NCBI GenBank assembly: GCA_002418205.1
Contig: DIDP01000054.1
Span: 1-23,560 of the forward strand
DNA from: Anaerolineales bacterium UBA5797
Lineage (GTDB): Bacteria > Chloroflexota > Anaerolineae > Anaerolineales > Villigracilaceae
Reading direction: 5' to 3'
Length of the DNA: 23,560 bases
A program made the position numbers and the translations under genes. The notes below the pieces were generated by a model. That model was not told the DNA's origin. It searched no databases and was given only the letters and a program-made list of their open reading frames with translations. Positions 1 through 7,124 of this stretch are shown here, piece after piece; the stretch's first letter is position 1; each line of letters begins with the position of its first letter.

Positions 1-927
1 GATCATTATCTCGGCAAGGAGACCGTGCAGAACATCCTGGTCACGCGCTTCGCCAACACGATCTTCGAGCCGTTATGGAACCGCAACTACATCGATCACG
101 TCGAGATCACCGTTGCGGAACAGGTTGGCGTGGAACATCGCGCCCGTTTCTACGATAGCGTGGGCGTGATGCGCGATATGTTCCAAAATCACCTGCTCCA
201 ACTCACATCACTGGTTGCCATGGAACCGCCCGCGTCCTTCGACGCATCCGCCTTGCGCAATGAAAAGGTCAAGGTTCTGAGTTCGATCCGTCCGTTGAAG
301 GAGGAGGAGGTCGCACGCCGAACGGTGCGCGCCCAATATGAGGGCTATCGCGAGGAGGATGGCGTCCACCCTGAATCGACCACGCCAACGTATGCGGCGG
401 TCAAACTACAGATCGATAACTGGCGCTGGCAGGGCGTGCCGTTCTATCTGCGCTCCGGCAAACGCTTGAAGGAAAAACTCACCCAGATCACCATCGAGTT
501 CAAGGAGCCGCCGCACCTGCTCTTCCCCACCGCCACAGGCAGACTCACTCCGAACATGCTGGTGCTGTTCCTGCAACCCGATGAAGGCGTCCATTGGCGT
601 TTCGAAGCCAAGGTGCCGGATACGATCGCGGACATGCGCTCCGTGGATATGGAATTCCACTATGCGGATTCTTTCGGCAAGACGGCGATCCCGGAAGCCT
701 ATGAACGGCTCCTCCTGGACACGATCACTGGTGACGCGTCCCTGTTCACGCGCGCCGACGAGGTGGAAACCGCCTGGGGGTTGATCGATCCCATCATCGA
801 AACTTGGGAGGCGAAAAAACAGCCGATCGCCTCTTACGAATCCGGTTCATGGGGTCCGAAGGAGGCGGATGAAATGCTTGCGAGGGATGGAAGGAAGTGG
901 TCTGCCTGGGATGGAAGGATCGAATGA
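1..927 (+). CDS. zwf: Glucose-6-phosphate dehydrogenase, C-terminal part (cut by the window edge)
   Basis: This enzyme oxidises glucose 6-phosphate to 6-phosphogluconolactone with NAD(P)+, the entry step of the oxidative pentose phosphate pathway in the cytoplasm. The reading frame is open from base 1, so the gene starts to the left. The first visible residues are the active-site signature DHYLGKE. The second catalytic histidine lies in QNH 62 residues after the first, exactly the spacing between His178 and His240 of the Leuconostoc mesenteroides enzyme. By that numbering about 176 N-terminal residues, including the Rossmann NAD(P) site, are outside the window. Substrate-binding motifs such as YLRSGKRL and a typical C-terminal alpha/beta domain follow, and the protein ends normally at TGA 925-927. 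A GTG at base 25 is an internal codon, not a start. A strong terminator follows within 4 bases, so this is the last gene of its transcript. Confidence 0.97.
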   Translation, partial: DHYLGKETVQNILVTRFANTIFEPLWNRNYIDHVEITVAEQVGVEHRARFYDSVGVMRDMFQNHLLQLTSLVAMEPPASFDASALRNEKVKVLSSIRPLKEEEVARRTVRAQYEGYREEDGVHPESTTPTYAAVKLQIDNWRWQGVPFYLRSGKRLKEKLTQITIEFKEPPHLLFPTATGRLTPNMLVLFLQPDEGVHWRFEAKVPDTIADMRSVDMEFHYADSFGKTAIPEAYERLLLDTITGDASLFTRADEVETAWGLIDPIIETWEAKKQPIASYESGSWGPKEADEMLARDGRKWSAWDGRIE

Positions 928-930
928 TAC

Positions 931-965
931 AACAGTCCGATCTGCGCAGGTCGGACTGTTTTTTT
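931..965 (+). terminator. Rho-independent terminator of zwf
   Basis: An almost perfect 30-bp inverted repeat (931-960; arms AACAGTCCGA and TCGGACTGTT around a self-complementary CTGCGCAG core) runs straight into a T tract at 959-965. It begins 4 bases after the zwf stop. The convergent symporter gene ends at 964, so its last codon lies in the T tract. On the minus strand no T run follows the hairpin, so it should stop mainly plus-strand transcripts. Confidence 0.93.
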
Positions 966-2328
966 AATCGGCGATTGCTTCGCGCCGGGCGGCGATCTCT
1001 TCACGTGCTTTGGCATGGGACTCGCGGCTTAACGGATAAAAAACTGCAAACAGGATCCCACCCAGGAGGAAGAGCGAAGGCACCGGTCCCATCAAGATGC
1101 GGATCGCCCAGACGGCAGATTCGGGTTGCTGTGAGGCGTTGGAGATGAATCCACTCCAATCCAAAACAAGCAGGGTCAGAGGGATCGAGATCGAAGATGC
1201 CACCTTTTTGAAGAGTGACACGAGCGCGTAGAACATGCCTTCATGCCGCGCGCCGCTCTCGAGTTCATCCACTTCGACCGCGTCCGGGATCATCGCCCAG
1301 GTCAGCACGTGGACCGCGGAAACGCCAAAGCCCGCCAGCGCCGCGAGACTGATCACATAGTTGAATCCAAGGGATGGATCGATGAAGATCAATGTCAGCA
1401 TGACCGCGCTGAGGAAAAGCATCCCATAAATGTAGGACTTGCGCTTATCGGTCTTCTGTGACGCCCAGACCCAGAACGGCAACACGATGATGGCGGTGAC
1501 AAATACCGCCCCGGCAACGATATCCGACTCGGCTTCCAGATCCATACGGTACTTCAGGAAGAACAGGAGCATGTTCTGGATGATCTCGATCGCCGTCCAG
1601 GTAAACAGAAAGATCCCCGCTGCGAACAGGAAGGGACGATTCCTGCGCGCCGCCCGCAACGATTCACGCAGGGTTGGTTGCTCCTGGTGGGCATATTCCT
1701 CCCTCTCGCGCGTGCCGAAGAAGGTGATCAATAACGGCAGGGAGGATGCGATCGCAAAGATCACCCCCATTTGAAAGACCTTGCCGGTGTTCTCCGGGCG
1801 CATCGTGCCGATGATCATCAACGGGACGATGAATGCGACCAATCCGCCCACAAGGGAAAATGCCATGCGATAACTTGTCAGGGAGGTGCGTTCGTCGTAG
1901 TCCTGGGTCAGTTCAGGCGTGAGCGCAAAGAAAGGCAGGGATACCACCGTCAGGATCGTATCGTAGACAAAATAAGCCGCGGCGTAATAGATCGCCAGTG
2001 CCCACTGACTCTCGAAGGGCGGACGCCACCACAGCATGGCAAACGCCACACCGAACGGAATAAAACCGAAGAGTAGGTAGGGTCTGCGGCGACCCCAGCG
2101 TGAACGAGTCCGGTCAACAAGGTAACCGATCAACAGGTCGTTGATGTAATCCCACGATTTGCCGATGAACACAGCCAATGCAGCCAGCCGCGGGACCAGA
2201 CCCACAACATCGACCAGAAATATGGCGAAGAGCACTCCCAGGGCGGTATCCGTGAAGGAGAACCCGAAGTCTCCTGCCCCATAGGCGAGTTTGGTAAACG
2301 TTGGGACGCGATCCCTGGCGTTTTTCAT
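964..2328 (-). CDS. GPH-family (MelB-like) sugar:cation symporter, MFS superfamily
   Basis: A 454-residue polytopic membrane protein of the glycoside-pentoside-hexuronide:cation symporter family, predicted to bring sugars or glycosides across the cytoplasmic membrane with H+ or Na+. The family signature is plain: residues around 58-90 read KSWDYINDLLIGYLVDRTRS followed by WGRRRPYLL, the MelB helix-2 cation site and the first cytoplasmic loop. A later LTPELTQDYDERTSL stretch matches the loop conserved in GPH proteins. About 12 hydrophobic segments are visible and the length is typical. The ATG at 2328 is supported by a GGAGAG ribosome site 5 bases upstream. The gene is separated by 72 bases from the methyltransferase gene upstream on the same strand and is convergent with zwf. 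The substrate cannot be read from sequence; nearness to zwf hints at sugar uptake but is not proof. Confidence 0.9.
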   Translation of the reverse strand: MKNARDRVPTFTKLAYGAGDFGFSFTDTALGVLFAIFLVDVVGLVPRLAALAVFIGKSWDYINDLLIGYLVDRTRSRWGRRRPYLLFGFIPFGVAFAMLWWRPPFESQWALAIYYAAAYFVYDTILTVVSLPFFALTPELTQDYDERTSLTSYRMAFSLVGGLVAFIVPLMIIGTMRPENTGKVFQMGVIFAIASSLPLLITFFGTREREEYAHQEQPTLRESLRAARRNRPFLFAAGIFLFTWTAIEIIQNMLLFFLKYRMDLEAESDIVAGAVFVTAIIVLPFWVWASQKTDKRKSYIYGMLFLSAVMLTLIFIDPSLGFNYVISLAALAGFGVSAVHVLTWAMIPDAVEVDELESGARHEGMFYALVSLFKKVASSISIPLTLLVLDWSGFISNASQQPESAVWAIRILMGPVPSLFLLGGILFAVFYPLSRESHAKAREEIAARREAIAD

Positions 2329-2400
2329 GTTCTCTCCATGTCGTTATTGGTTACAGATTTTATAACCCTCCTCGTCCGTTATCGTTCCCGTCTGTTTTCC

Positions 2401-2949
2401 CTATTTCGAGATGACCACCCAGGCGCTCGAATCTTCCGTGATAATGTTCGTATCACCCGCCGGGAACAGCGAAGCGATCCGCAAAGGCGCAAGAAAGTGA
2501 CTCCTCATCAGGAGCAATTTCTCGGCCAGCGCAATCAACTTCACGCCGAAGGAGTTGATATCCGGTTCCTCGATGATGATCCGCCCGCCGGGTTTGAGCA
2601 CGCGGAGCATCTCCCGCGCGGACGCGGGCTGGTCAATGACGTGGTGGAGCGCATCCACCATGATCACGCGCTCGAAGGAGTCGCTGGGGAACGGGAGAAA
2701 TTCCGAATGTGAGCAGACAGGCTTGAGCGTGGCAGGATGCGTCTGCTTCAACATCCCCATGGAAACATCGGCAACCAGGACCTCATCCACATCTTTAAGC
2801 AGGGCGGAGGCAACACGTCCCGTGCCGCCTCCGATGTCAAGCAATCTTCCTTTTGCGGGCAATCCCGCGATCTGTCGCATCCTGTCCAATGATGAATAGG
2901 TTACCCGCGCATAGATCGGGGCGATCACATCAAAATGATCGAATGGCAT
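2401..2949 (-). CDS. Class I SAM-dependent methyltransferase (UbiE/Methyltransf_11 type)
   Basis: A 182-residue soluble protein with the Rossmann-like methyltransferase fold. SAM-binding motif I is LLDIGGGTGRV (about residues 36-46). An acidic residue after the second strand (VLVADVS), the motif VIMVDALHHV and the late motif LKPGGRIIIEEPD complete the standard order. The DALHHV signature is typical of UbiE-like small-molecule methyltransferases, but the substrate is unknown. The start ATG (2947-2949) lies 3 bases after the stop of the ComEA-like gene, with no strong ribosome site, so translation is probably coupled. It is the last gene of the tight minus-strand cluster that begins at 6076. 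Length is on the short side for the family because there is little beyond the core domain. Confidence 0.88.
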   Translation of the reverse strand: MPFDHFDVIAPIYARVTYSSLDRMRQIAGLPAKGRLLDIGGGTGRVASALLKDVDEVLVADVSMGMLKQTHPATLKPVCSHSEFLPFPSDSFERVIMVDALHHVIDQPASAREMLRVLKPGGRIIIEEPDINSFGVKLIALAEKLLLMRSHFLAPLRIASLFPAGDTNIITEDSSAWVVISK

Positions 2950-2952
2950 GGT

Positions 2953-3522
2953 TCAGGGTCCCACTGTGATCAGGTCTTTAATGCGTTCGTACGTTCCGGG
3001 ACCGATCCCTGACACATTGATGATATCTTCGATGGAGAGAAACGGACCATTCTCGTCACGGTAGGCGATGATCTTTTGGGCAGTTGTCGGACCGATGCCC
3101 GGCAGCGATTCGAGCTCAAATGAGGAAGCGGTGTTGATATTGATCAACTCTGTGGTCGCTTCGACCACCTCAGGAGCAGCTGTTGGAATGACAGGTGAAA
3201 ACCCCTCGATGTAGGGAATATCCAGTCTTTCGCCATCTTCCAGCAATTGCGCCAGATTGATGGTTTCCTTGTCCGCTTCTGCAAGGAAACCGCCTGCGGC
3301 GGAAACCGCATCCTGCACTCTTGCGCCTTTAGGCAGGGCATACACACCCGGGCGCGGCACAGCACCGGTGATATGAACGATGATCGGCTTGTCTGTCGGC
3401 ACCGGCCGGAGGGTCACCGCCTCCCCGCCAGGGTTGCGCGCCACCACCCAGACAAGGGCAGCAACGAACAACCCGAAGAGAATTCCCGAAATCATGTACA
3501 GGATGGATTTGAAATTTTGCAT
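2953..3522 (-). CDS. comEA: ComEA-like membrane-anchored helix-hairpin-helix DNA-binding protein
   Basis: A 189-residue protein with the classic ComEA order. A single membrane anchor (about residues 7-28) is followed by an SLBB domain (about 47-105, with the motif VHITGAVPRPGVY), a Pro/Ala/Glu-rich linker, and a C-terminal double helix-hairpin-helix (about 127-187: ININTASSFELESLPGIG, then a second hairpin VSGIGPGTYERIKDL). ComEA proteins bind incoming double-stranded DNA outside the membrane during natural transformation, handing it to the ComEC channel; that role is known for the family. No comEC or other competence gene is present in this window. The gene lies 10 bases after the GNAT gene stop and 3 bases before the methyltransferase start, so it is co-transcribed with them. 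Identification is firm; a true uptake role here is inference. Confidence 0.92.
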   Translation of the reverse strand: MQNFKSILYMISGILFGLFVAALVWVVARNPGGEAVTLRPVPTDKPIIVHITGAVPRPGVYALPKGARVQDAVSAAGGFLAEADKETINLAQLLEDGERLDIPYIEGFSPVIPTAAPEVVEATTELININTASSFELESLPGIGPTTAQKIIAYRDENGPFLSIEDIINVSGIGPGTYERIKDLITVGP

Positions 3523-3532
3523 TGACGTTATT

Positions 3533-3976
3533 TTACTGCAACTTCATCACAAGCAGGCGTTCTTCCCTCCGGGCAAGTGTTGTTGCCAACCCCGCCAGTT
3601 TGCTGATCCGTTGAAAATAGCGCGGCATCTCCTCGTAGGGAATCCCGCGAAAACCGAACTTCTCGTACAACTTTCCCAGCGACGATTCGCACATCAAATA
3701 CAAGGGGCGCGGACTGTCCTTCAAAAGGTGTTCGATGATCGCCCGCGCAACGCCCTTTCCGCGATGTTGAGGATACACGGCAAGCGAAGCCAGTTCAAGG
3801 ATGTCCGTCCCGTGAGGCTTGATCTGACCGATCCCAAGCACCTGGTCCCGGTCATCCACTGCGACGACAAAACGCCTCCAATCCAGACCCATCGGGTTGA
3901 TCCCGGTTAAATGAATCAGGTCTCGTATTTGACTTGATTCCGTTTCCCGCGCGGGGCGCAGCTTAATCGTTGACAT
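3533..3976 (-). CDS. GNAT-family N-acetyltransferase
   Basis: A 147-residue GCN5-related acetyltransferase. It should transfer an acetyl group from acetyl-CoA to an amine on a small molecule or protein. Motif A is clear: LASLAVYPQHRGKGVARAII (about residues 62-81), with the Q/R-x-x-G-x-G pyrophosphate loop, and motif B is LYEKFGF (103-109). The overall pattern resembles ArgA/N-acetylglutamate synthase-like small GNATs, but the substrate is not determined. I chose the ATG at 3976, thirteen bases after the CPBP gene stop. The open frame extends 55 codons further upstream, but that part is Ser/Arg-rich low complexity overlapping the CPBP gene and has no family match. No good ribosome site precedes 3976, so translational coupling is likely. 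Confidence 0.88.
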   Translation of the reverse strand: MSTIKLRPARETESSQIRDLIHLTGINPMGLDWRRFVVAVDDRDQVLGIGQIKPHGTDILELASLAVYPQHRGKGVARAIIEHLLKDSPRPLYLMCESSLGKLYEKFGFRGIPYEEMPRYFQRISKLAGLATTLARREERLLVMKLQ

Positions 3977-3989
3977 GATGAGGTGATGT

Positions 3990-4610
3990 TTACACCAACC
4001 CCGCCGCGACGATGATGATGAACGTGGCGATGAACCAGTGGATGAGGAACGGCCAGACGAACGATTTTGTCCGGTAGGCGACCCAGCCGAAGGCGAACCC
4101 GCCAAAGATGGTGGAGAGGGTCTCCACCTCGGGCTTGCCATTGTGCATCAACGCGAACGGGACAGCCTGCAGCCACAGGGATTCCGGTCCGAACTTGCGG
4201 AGGTACCCGAACAATATCCAACCGCGAAAGAGGAATTCCCATCCGATCAAATCAAGGAAGGTCGTCCACGGCAGTCCGTACGTGTAGGGCCTGTAATATT
4301 TCTGCATGGAATCGTCGCCGCTTCCCAGAACCCAGATGACCGGAGCCATGACCAAAATTCCGATGACCGTGATGAGAAGACCAGCCTTCCAGTCACCGAA
4401 CGAGAACCCATATTCCTTCGGGTTTTCCCGGAAGAAGAGGAAGATAACCAGGAGCGGGATCACGAGATAGAGGATCGTGCGGTCCCAATATTTGTATGGG
4501 GTGAACTTGTGATAATAATCCATCATCAACAGCAGGGTGGAAACGATCGTGATGGTGACGATCTTCCAGTCAAAATGCAGTTTTTCGCCGAGGAGATATT
4601 TCATGGTCAT
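3990..4610 (-). CDS. CPBP-family (CAAX protease-like) membrane protein with a degenerate active site
   Basis: A 206-residue polytopic protein with about 7 hydrophobic segments and the three CPBP/Rce1-type motifs in the right order and spacing. Motif 1 is WEFLFRG (residues 124-130), where the family usually has EExxxR, so the first glutamate is replaced by Trp124 and only Glu125 remains. Motif 2 is FALMH (152-156), matching FxxxH. Motif 3 is HWFIA (191-195), where HxxxN or HxxxD is expected, so the last polar residue is Ala195. Classic members are intramembrane glutamic proteases that trim prenylated proteins or peptides. With two key positions changed, this one may be a non-proteolytic or altered member. 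The ATG at 4610 overlaps the stop of the upstream glycosyltransferase as TGATG, a sign of coupling. A TTG three bases earlier is also possible. Confidence 0.85.
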   Translation of the reverse strand: MTMKYLLGEKLHFDWKIVTITIVSTLLLMMDYYHKFTPYKYWDRTILYLVIPLLVIFLFFRENPKEYGFSFGDWKAGLLITVIGILVMAPVIWVLGSGDDSMQKYYRPYTYGLPWTTFLDLIGWEFLFRGWILFGYLRKFGPESLWLQAVPFALMHNGKPEVETLSTIFGGFAFGWVAYRTKSFVWPFLIHWFIATFIIIVAAGLV

Positions 4611-6076
4611 CAATAGGGGAAGTAGGTCCTGTTTCCATTCGGTCCCAGGAGTTGCGCAATTTTATCCCAGTCACGCGTGAGTTCAAACCCCCAGTTGGTT
4701 ACAAGGAACAGCGCCGCAACGATGGCAAAAACGACCATCACCCTGCCGTAGGCGGATTCCCGCCAGGGGGCGGACAGCGCGCCCAATCCGTTCGCCCAAA
4801 ACTGCGCGGCGAGAATGGCGATATACGGGACCAACGCAAGGTGGAACCGGTCCTCAGAAAGAATAAAAACATGCGGGAGGATATAACAAACGAATAATGC
4901 TCCGAGCAAAATGTGTTCGGGCTTCCAACGAAGAAGAGACAACCCCAAGGCGGCAGAAATGGCGATCACAACGAATGGCACCAACAAGATGGCGGAGACC
5001 GTCAGCAACAATGGAAGTGGCACAAATCCGATGATGTTGTTCGAGTAGAAATACATCAACACGCGTTTTTCAAGCCCGAAGAAAAATCCAAGCCGGTTGA
5101 CGGCAAGCGGGATGAACCTTTCGGGCCGGGCTTTGATAAATTCCACCGCCTTTTGCGTACCGATCCTGTCACGTTCGGCATCGTCGAGAACTGTCAACAG
5201 GTCAAGCGATGGACCAAACACAAAGGAACCATTCCCTTGTGGATGATATCCGAGATACAGGTTGTAGCCCATCGAAGTCTCGATACCGGTCAATTTGTGA
5301 TGCAAAAGAGAGTTGCGGACGATCCAGGGGGTAACAATGATGGTAAAGGAAAGCACTGCAAGGAGGGCGCGTTTCCCGTGCCAGTACAACAGAAGGAGGA
5401 AGGCGGCAACCGCGAACGGAAGGATGACGGAGCGCGTGAGGGCGGTGAGTCCGAGAAAAAGACCGGAAAGTAGATAGGCGAAAGCAGATGGTTTTTCAAT
5501 GATGGAAAGAAGAAAGTAAAAACCTGCAAGGAGGAGGACGAAGAATGGATTTTCCGTCCCGAGACCCAGCGGATACACAAGCAGCATGGGATAGGCGGCA
5601 ACAACCCAGGCTGAGAGACGCGCGGTCCTCTCTCGCCTCTTTCCTCCTTCTTCATCATTGAAAGAATCAGGAAAGAGGCGTTTTGCCACCCAATAGGTCA
5701 ACGGCGCCAGCGGCGCGCCGAGAAGGATCGCCTGCGCCAAACGCGCGGCAAAGAAACGTGAGAAACCGGTCCCGCTGAAGAAATAGACGATGGCGAGAAA
5801 CGCGGGATATAGCGGCGCACGGAACGAAGTGGGAATGCCGAGGGCGGGATCATAGTCCTTGAGGCCGGACAGATCGAAGGTCAGAAAAGAGGCGAACTGG
5901 TTCAAATCCGCCTGCGCGTACCAGCGGAATCCGTGTCCCTGCGCGAGACTGCGTGCCAGCATATCGTATTGGAACATGTCGTCGAGACCGATCCCCAACC
6001 CGCGCGCAAGGAGCACGGGGATTAACCGAAGGACGAGGGCGACGATGTAAATTCGGAACGCAAACGATTTGGACAT
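4610..6076 (-). CDS. GT-C membrane glycosyltransferase, GT39/ArnT-like
   Basis: A 488-residue integral membrane protein with roughly 11-12 hydrophobic segments. It has the GT-C hallmarks: an acidic pair LDDMFQYDMLARSL in the first external loop (Asp32-Asp33), then SFRAPLYPAFLA (about 83-94), a TENPFF segment, and a GYNLYLGYHPQGNGSF stretch seen in bacterial GT39-like proteins. Such enzymes transfer sugars from polyprenyl-phosphate carriers to lipids or proteins on the outer face of the membrane; donor and acceptor cannot be named here. It is the first gene of the five-gene minus-strand cluster and its stop overlaps the next start by 1 base. No ribosome site precedes the ATG, so the transcript may be nearly leaderless, or the start may be regulated otherwise. 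The SET-gene terminator lies just upstream. Confidence 0.85.
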   Translation of the reverse strand: MSKSFAFRIYIVALVLRLIPVLLARGLGIGLDDMFQYDMLARSLAQGHGFRWYAQADLNQFASFLTFDLSGLKDYDPALGIPTSFRAPLYPAFLAIVYFFSGTGFSRFFAARLAQAILLGAPLAPLTYWVAKRLFPDSFNDEEGGKRRERTARLSAWVVAAYPMLLVYPLGLGTENPFFVLLLAGFYFLLSIIEKPSAFAYLLSGLFLGLTALTRSVILPFAVAAFLLLLYWHGKRALLAVLSFTIIVTPWIVRNSLLHHKLTGIETSMGYNLYLGYHPQGNGSFVFGPSLDLLTVLDDAERDRIGTQKAVEFIKARPERFIPLAVNRLGFFFGLEKRVLMYFYSNNIIGFVPLPLLLTVSAILLVPFVVIAISAALGLSLLRWKPEHILLGALFVCYILPHVFILSEDRFHLALVPYIAILAAQFWANGLGALSAPWRESAYGRVMVVFAIVAALFLVTNWGFELTRDWDKIAQLLGPNGNRTYFPY

Positions 6077-6112
6077 GGTTTGGGGACAGGCATTCGCCGG
6101 ATGGATTTAAAC

Positions 6113-6148
6113 GAAAAACGGATCGCACAATTGTACCGTGCAATCCGT
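6113..6148 (-). terminator. Rho-independent terminator of the SET gene
   Basis: An 11-bp stem (6118-6128 with 6138-6148; arms ACGGATCGCAC and GTGCAATCCGT, one G-T pair) closes a 9-base loop. On the minus strand it is followed by a T-rich stretch (CGTTTTTCGTTT). It lies 8 bases after the SET gene stop and ahead of the glycosyltransferase gene, separating the two transcripts. Confidence 0.85.
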
Positions 6149-6155
6149 TCCTGTT

Positions 6156-6686
6156 TTACGCAATGACATGCATCTTTGCTTTGAGCTTTTCGATGCGTCT
6201 GGCGAGGTACGGCATGAAATAGCCGTCATATTTCTCCCACAGTTCGGGGCGCATCCAGTCGGTCCCATTGACGCTGCCGCGGCAATTCTCGCTGCCGCAG
6301 TAACACTTGAACTCGTCGTATGAGGTGCCGTCGCACATGGCATAGTCGAAGTTGAGTTCCTCGCCCGCATGAATATCACGCATGGCAACCAGACCGATTT
6401 GACCTGTAAACCCAACATTGGGGTCACAGGAATGGTTGAAGCAATCGGTGGGTTCAAGAGGCAGTGGAGCTTCCAGATACAATCCTTCCTCGATCTGAAG
6501 GATGCGCTGGGTGAAAAACTCCATGTTGGGATCGAGTTCGTCCTCAGCCACAATGCGGCCGCCCCACAGGCAGACCAACTCACCCTTTTTGATCGGCTCG
6601 CGGGCAAACACACCGCATCCGCCTTTCTCTTCGAACATGCCCGAGTCACATTTCGGGTTCAGGTAGGAGTAAAACTGTCCGGTCAT
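6156..6686 (-). CDS. SET-domain protein (putative protein-lysine methyltransferase)
   Basis: A 176-residue protein consisting almost only of a SET domain. Seen in order: an N-terminal strand with GCGVFAREPIKKGE (about 23-36), the SAM/pseudoknot motif NHSCDPN (84-90), the catalytic-loop motif GEELNFDYA (108-116), and a post-SET zinc knuckle CYCGSENCRG (128-137) whose cysteines, with Cys87, can bind zinc. SET enzymes methylate lysine side chains using SAM. In bacteria the targets are mostly unknown and may be DNA-binding or ribosomal proteins. I chose ATG 6686 because AAAGGA precedes it at good spacing; in-frame TTG 6737 and ATG 6713 lack a ribosome site and would add 17 or 9 charged residues. 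The gene is transcribed alone, from a long leader to the terminator at 6113-6148. Confidence 0.9.
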   Translation of the reverse strand: MTGQFYSYLNPKCDSGMFEEKGGCGVFAREPIKKGELVCLWGGRIVAEDELDPNMEFFTQRILQIEEGLYLEAPLPLEPTDCFNHSCDPNVGFTGQIGLVAMRDIHAGEELNFDYAMCDGTSYDEFKCYCGSENCRGSVNGTDWMRPELWEKYDGYFMPYLARRIEKLKAKMHVIA

Positions 6687-6840
6687 TCTTTCCTTTCGTT
6701 TTGGTGAAGGCATTTCGCCCAGAATAATCTTTGGCAACGTGCGCCAAAGTGACTACTTTATGACATTCCATTTGCAAACAAAAACAGCCAAAGCACAACA
6801 GCTCCGAACCACTGTGTTGACTGCAATTGCTTAAGCAGTC

Positions 6841-6876
6841 CCGCCGCCTCACCAGGAATCAGTTGGAGGGCGGCGG
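6841..6876 (-). other. GC-rich hairpin in the SET leader
   Basis: The arms CCGCCGCC (6841-6848) and GGCGGCGG (6869-6876) are perfectly complementary, and the next bases CCTC/GAGG can extend the stem past one bulged base. No T run follows on either strand, so it is not a simple terminator. It lies in the middle of the predicted SET transcript leader and could affect stability, translation or attenuation; this role is inferred. Confidence 0.5.
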
Positions 6877-6984
6877 AAGCCAGATTTTATTCGTGGCGCA
6901 AATTAGAAAAGGGGCACAAGTATTTCTTCATTCACACTCGTGCAATTCGTGCGATAGAGTTTCTCCTTGTAGAAGTTGGACGCA

Positions 6985-7012
6985 ATTGTAACGGGAATTG
7001 ACGTGATGTCAA
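6985..7012 (-). promoter_or_regulatory. Sigma-70-type promoter upstream of the SET gene
   Basis: Minus-strand reading gives a perfect -35 box TTGACA (7007-7012), a 16-base spacer and a -10 box TACAAT (6985-6990). Transcription would start near 6978, roughly 290 nt before the chosen ATG. It lies just past the pot operon terminator, so it is the natural promoter for the SET gene. Confidence 0.6.
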
Positions 7013-7080
7013 TCTTTTCGAGAGGGCAATTTGGGGGATTCGAACCACGCTTCGCGCCACGCCGAAAACTGATTCCGTTT

Positions 7081-7119
7081 AAAAAAATTTGGCGGGCACC
7101 TCAGATGTGTCCGCCAAAT
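7081..7119 (-). terminator. Rho-independent terminator of the pot operon
   Basis: A 13-bp stem (7087-7099 with 7107-7119; core GGCGG(G)CAC / GTG(T)CCGCC with one wobble) around a 7-base loop is followed on the minus strand by a run of seven T (7081-7087). It lies 5 bases after the potC stop and closes the potDABC transcript. Confidence 0.93.
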
Positions 7120-7124
7120 CAACG

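Larger units (their letters stand above)
6687..7086 (-). other. Gene-free stretch forming the leader and promoter region of the SET gene
   Basis: About 400 bases hold no convincing gene. The minus strand carries a promoter at 6985-7012 and then a leader of roughly 290 nt. Within the leader I see a GC-rich hairpin (6841-6876), a smaller 6-bp stem just after it built from GACTGC and GCAGTC, and a T-rich patch near 6775-6785. A 14-codon open frame (6931 down to 6887, reading MKKYLCPFSNLRHE) begins at an ATG without a clear ribosome site. An AAGGAG ribosome-like sequence near 6964-6970 has no start codon at a usable distance. Upstream of the promoter, 7033-7046 resembles a tRNA T-arm but no cloverleaf forms around it. 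Confidence 0.5.

Noticed and set aside
2329..2400. Promoter for the symporter gene in the 72-base gap
   Set aside because: A TATAAA-like box is present on the minus strand, but no matching -35 box is seen at 16-18 bases, so it was not listed.
3977..4141. Longer N-terminus for the GNAT gene
   Set aside because: The extra 55 codons are Ser/Arg low complexity in the shadow of the CPBP gene and have no acetyltransferase features.
7033..7046. Minus-strand GGTTCGAATCCCCC, resembling a tRNA T-arm, as a tRNA gene or attachment site
   Set aside because: The T stem forms only 3 of 5 pairs and no acceptor, D-arm or anticodon arm can be drawn around it. At best it is a decayed fragment.
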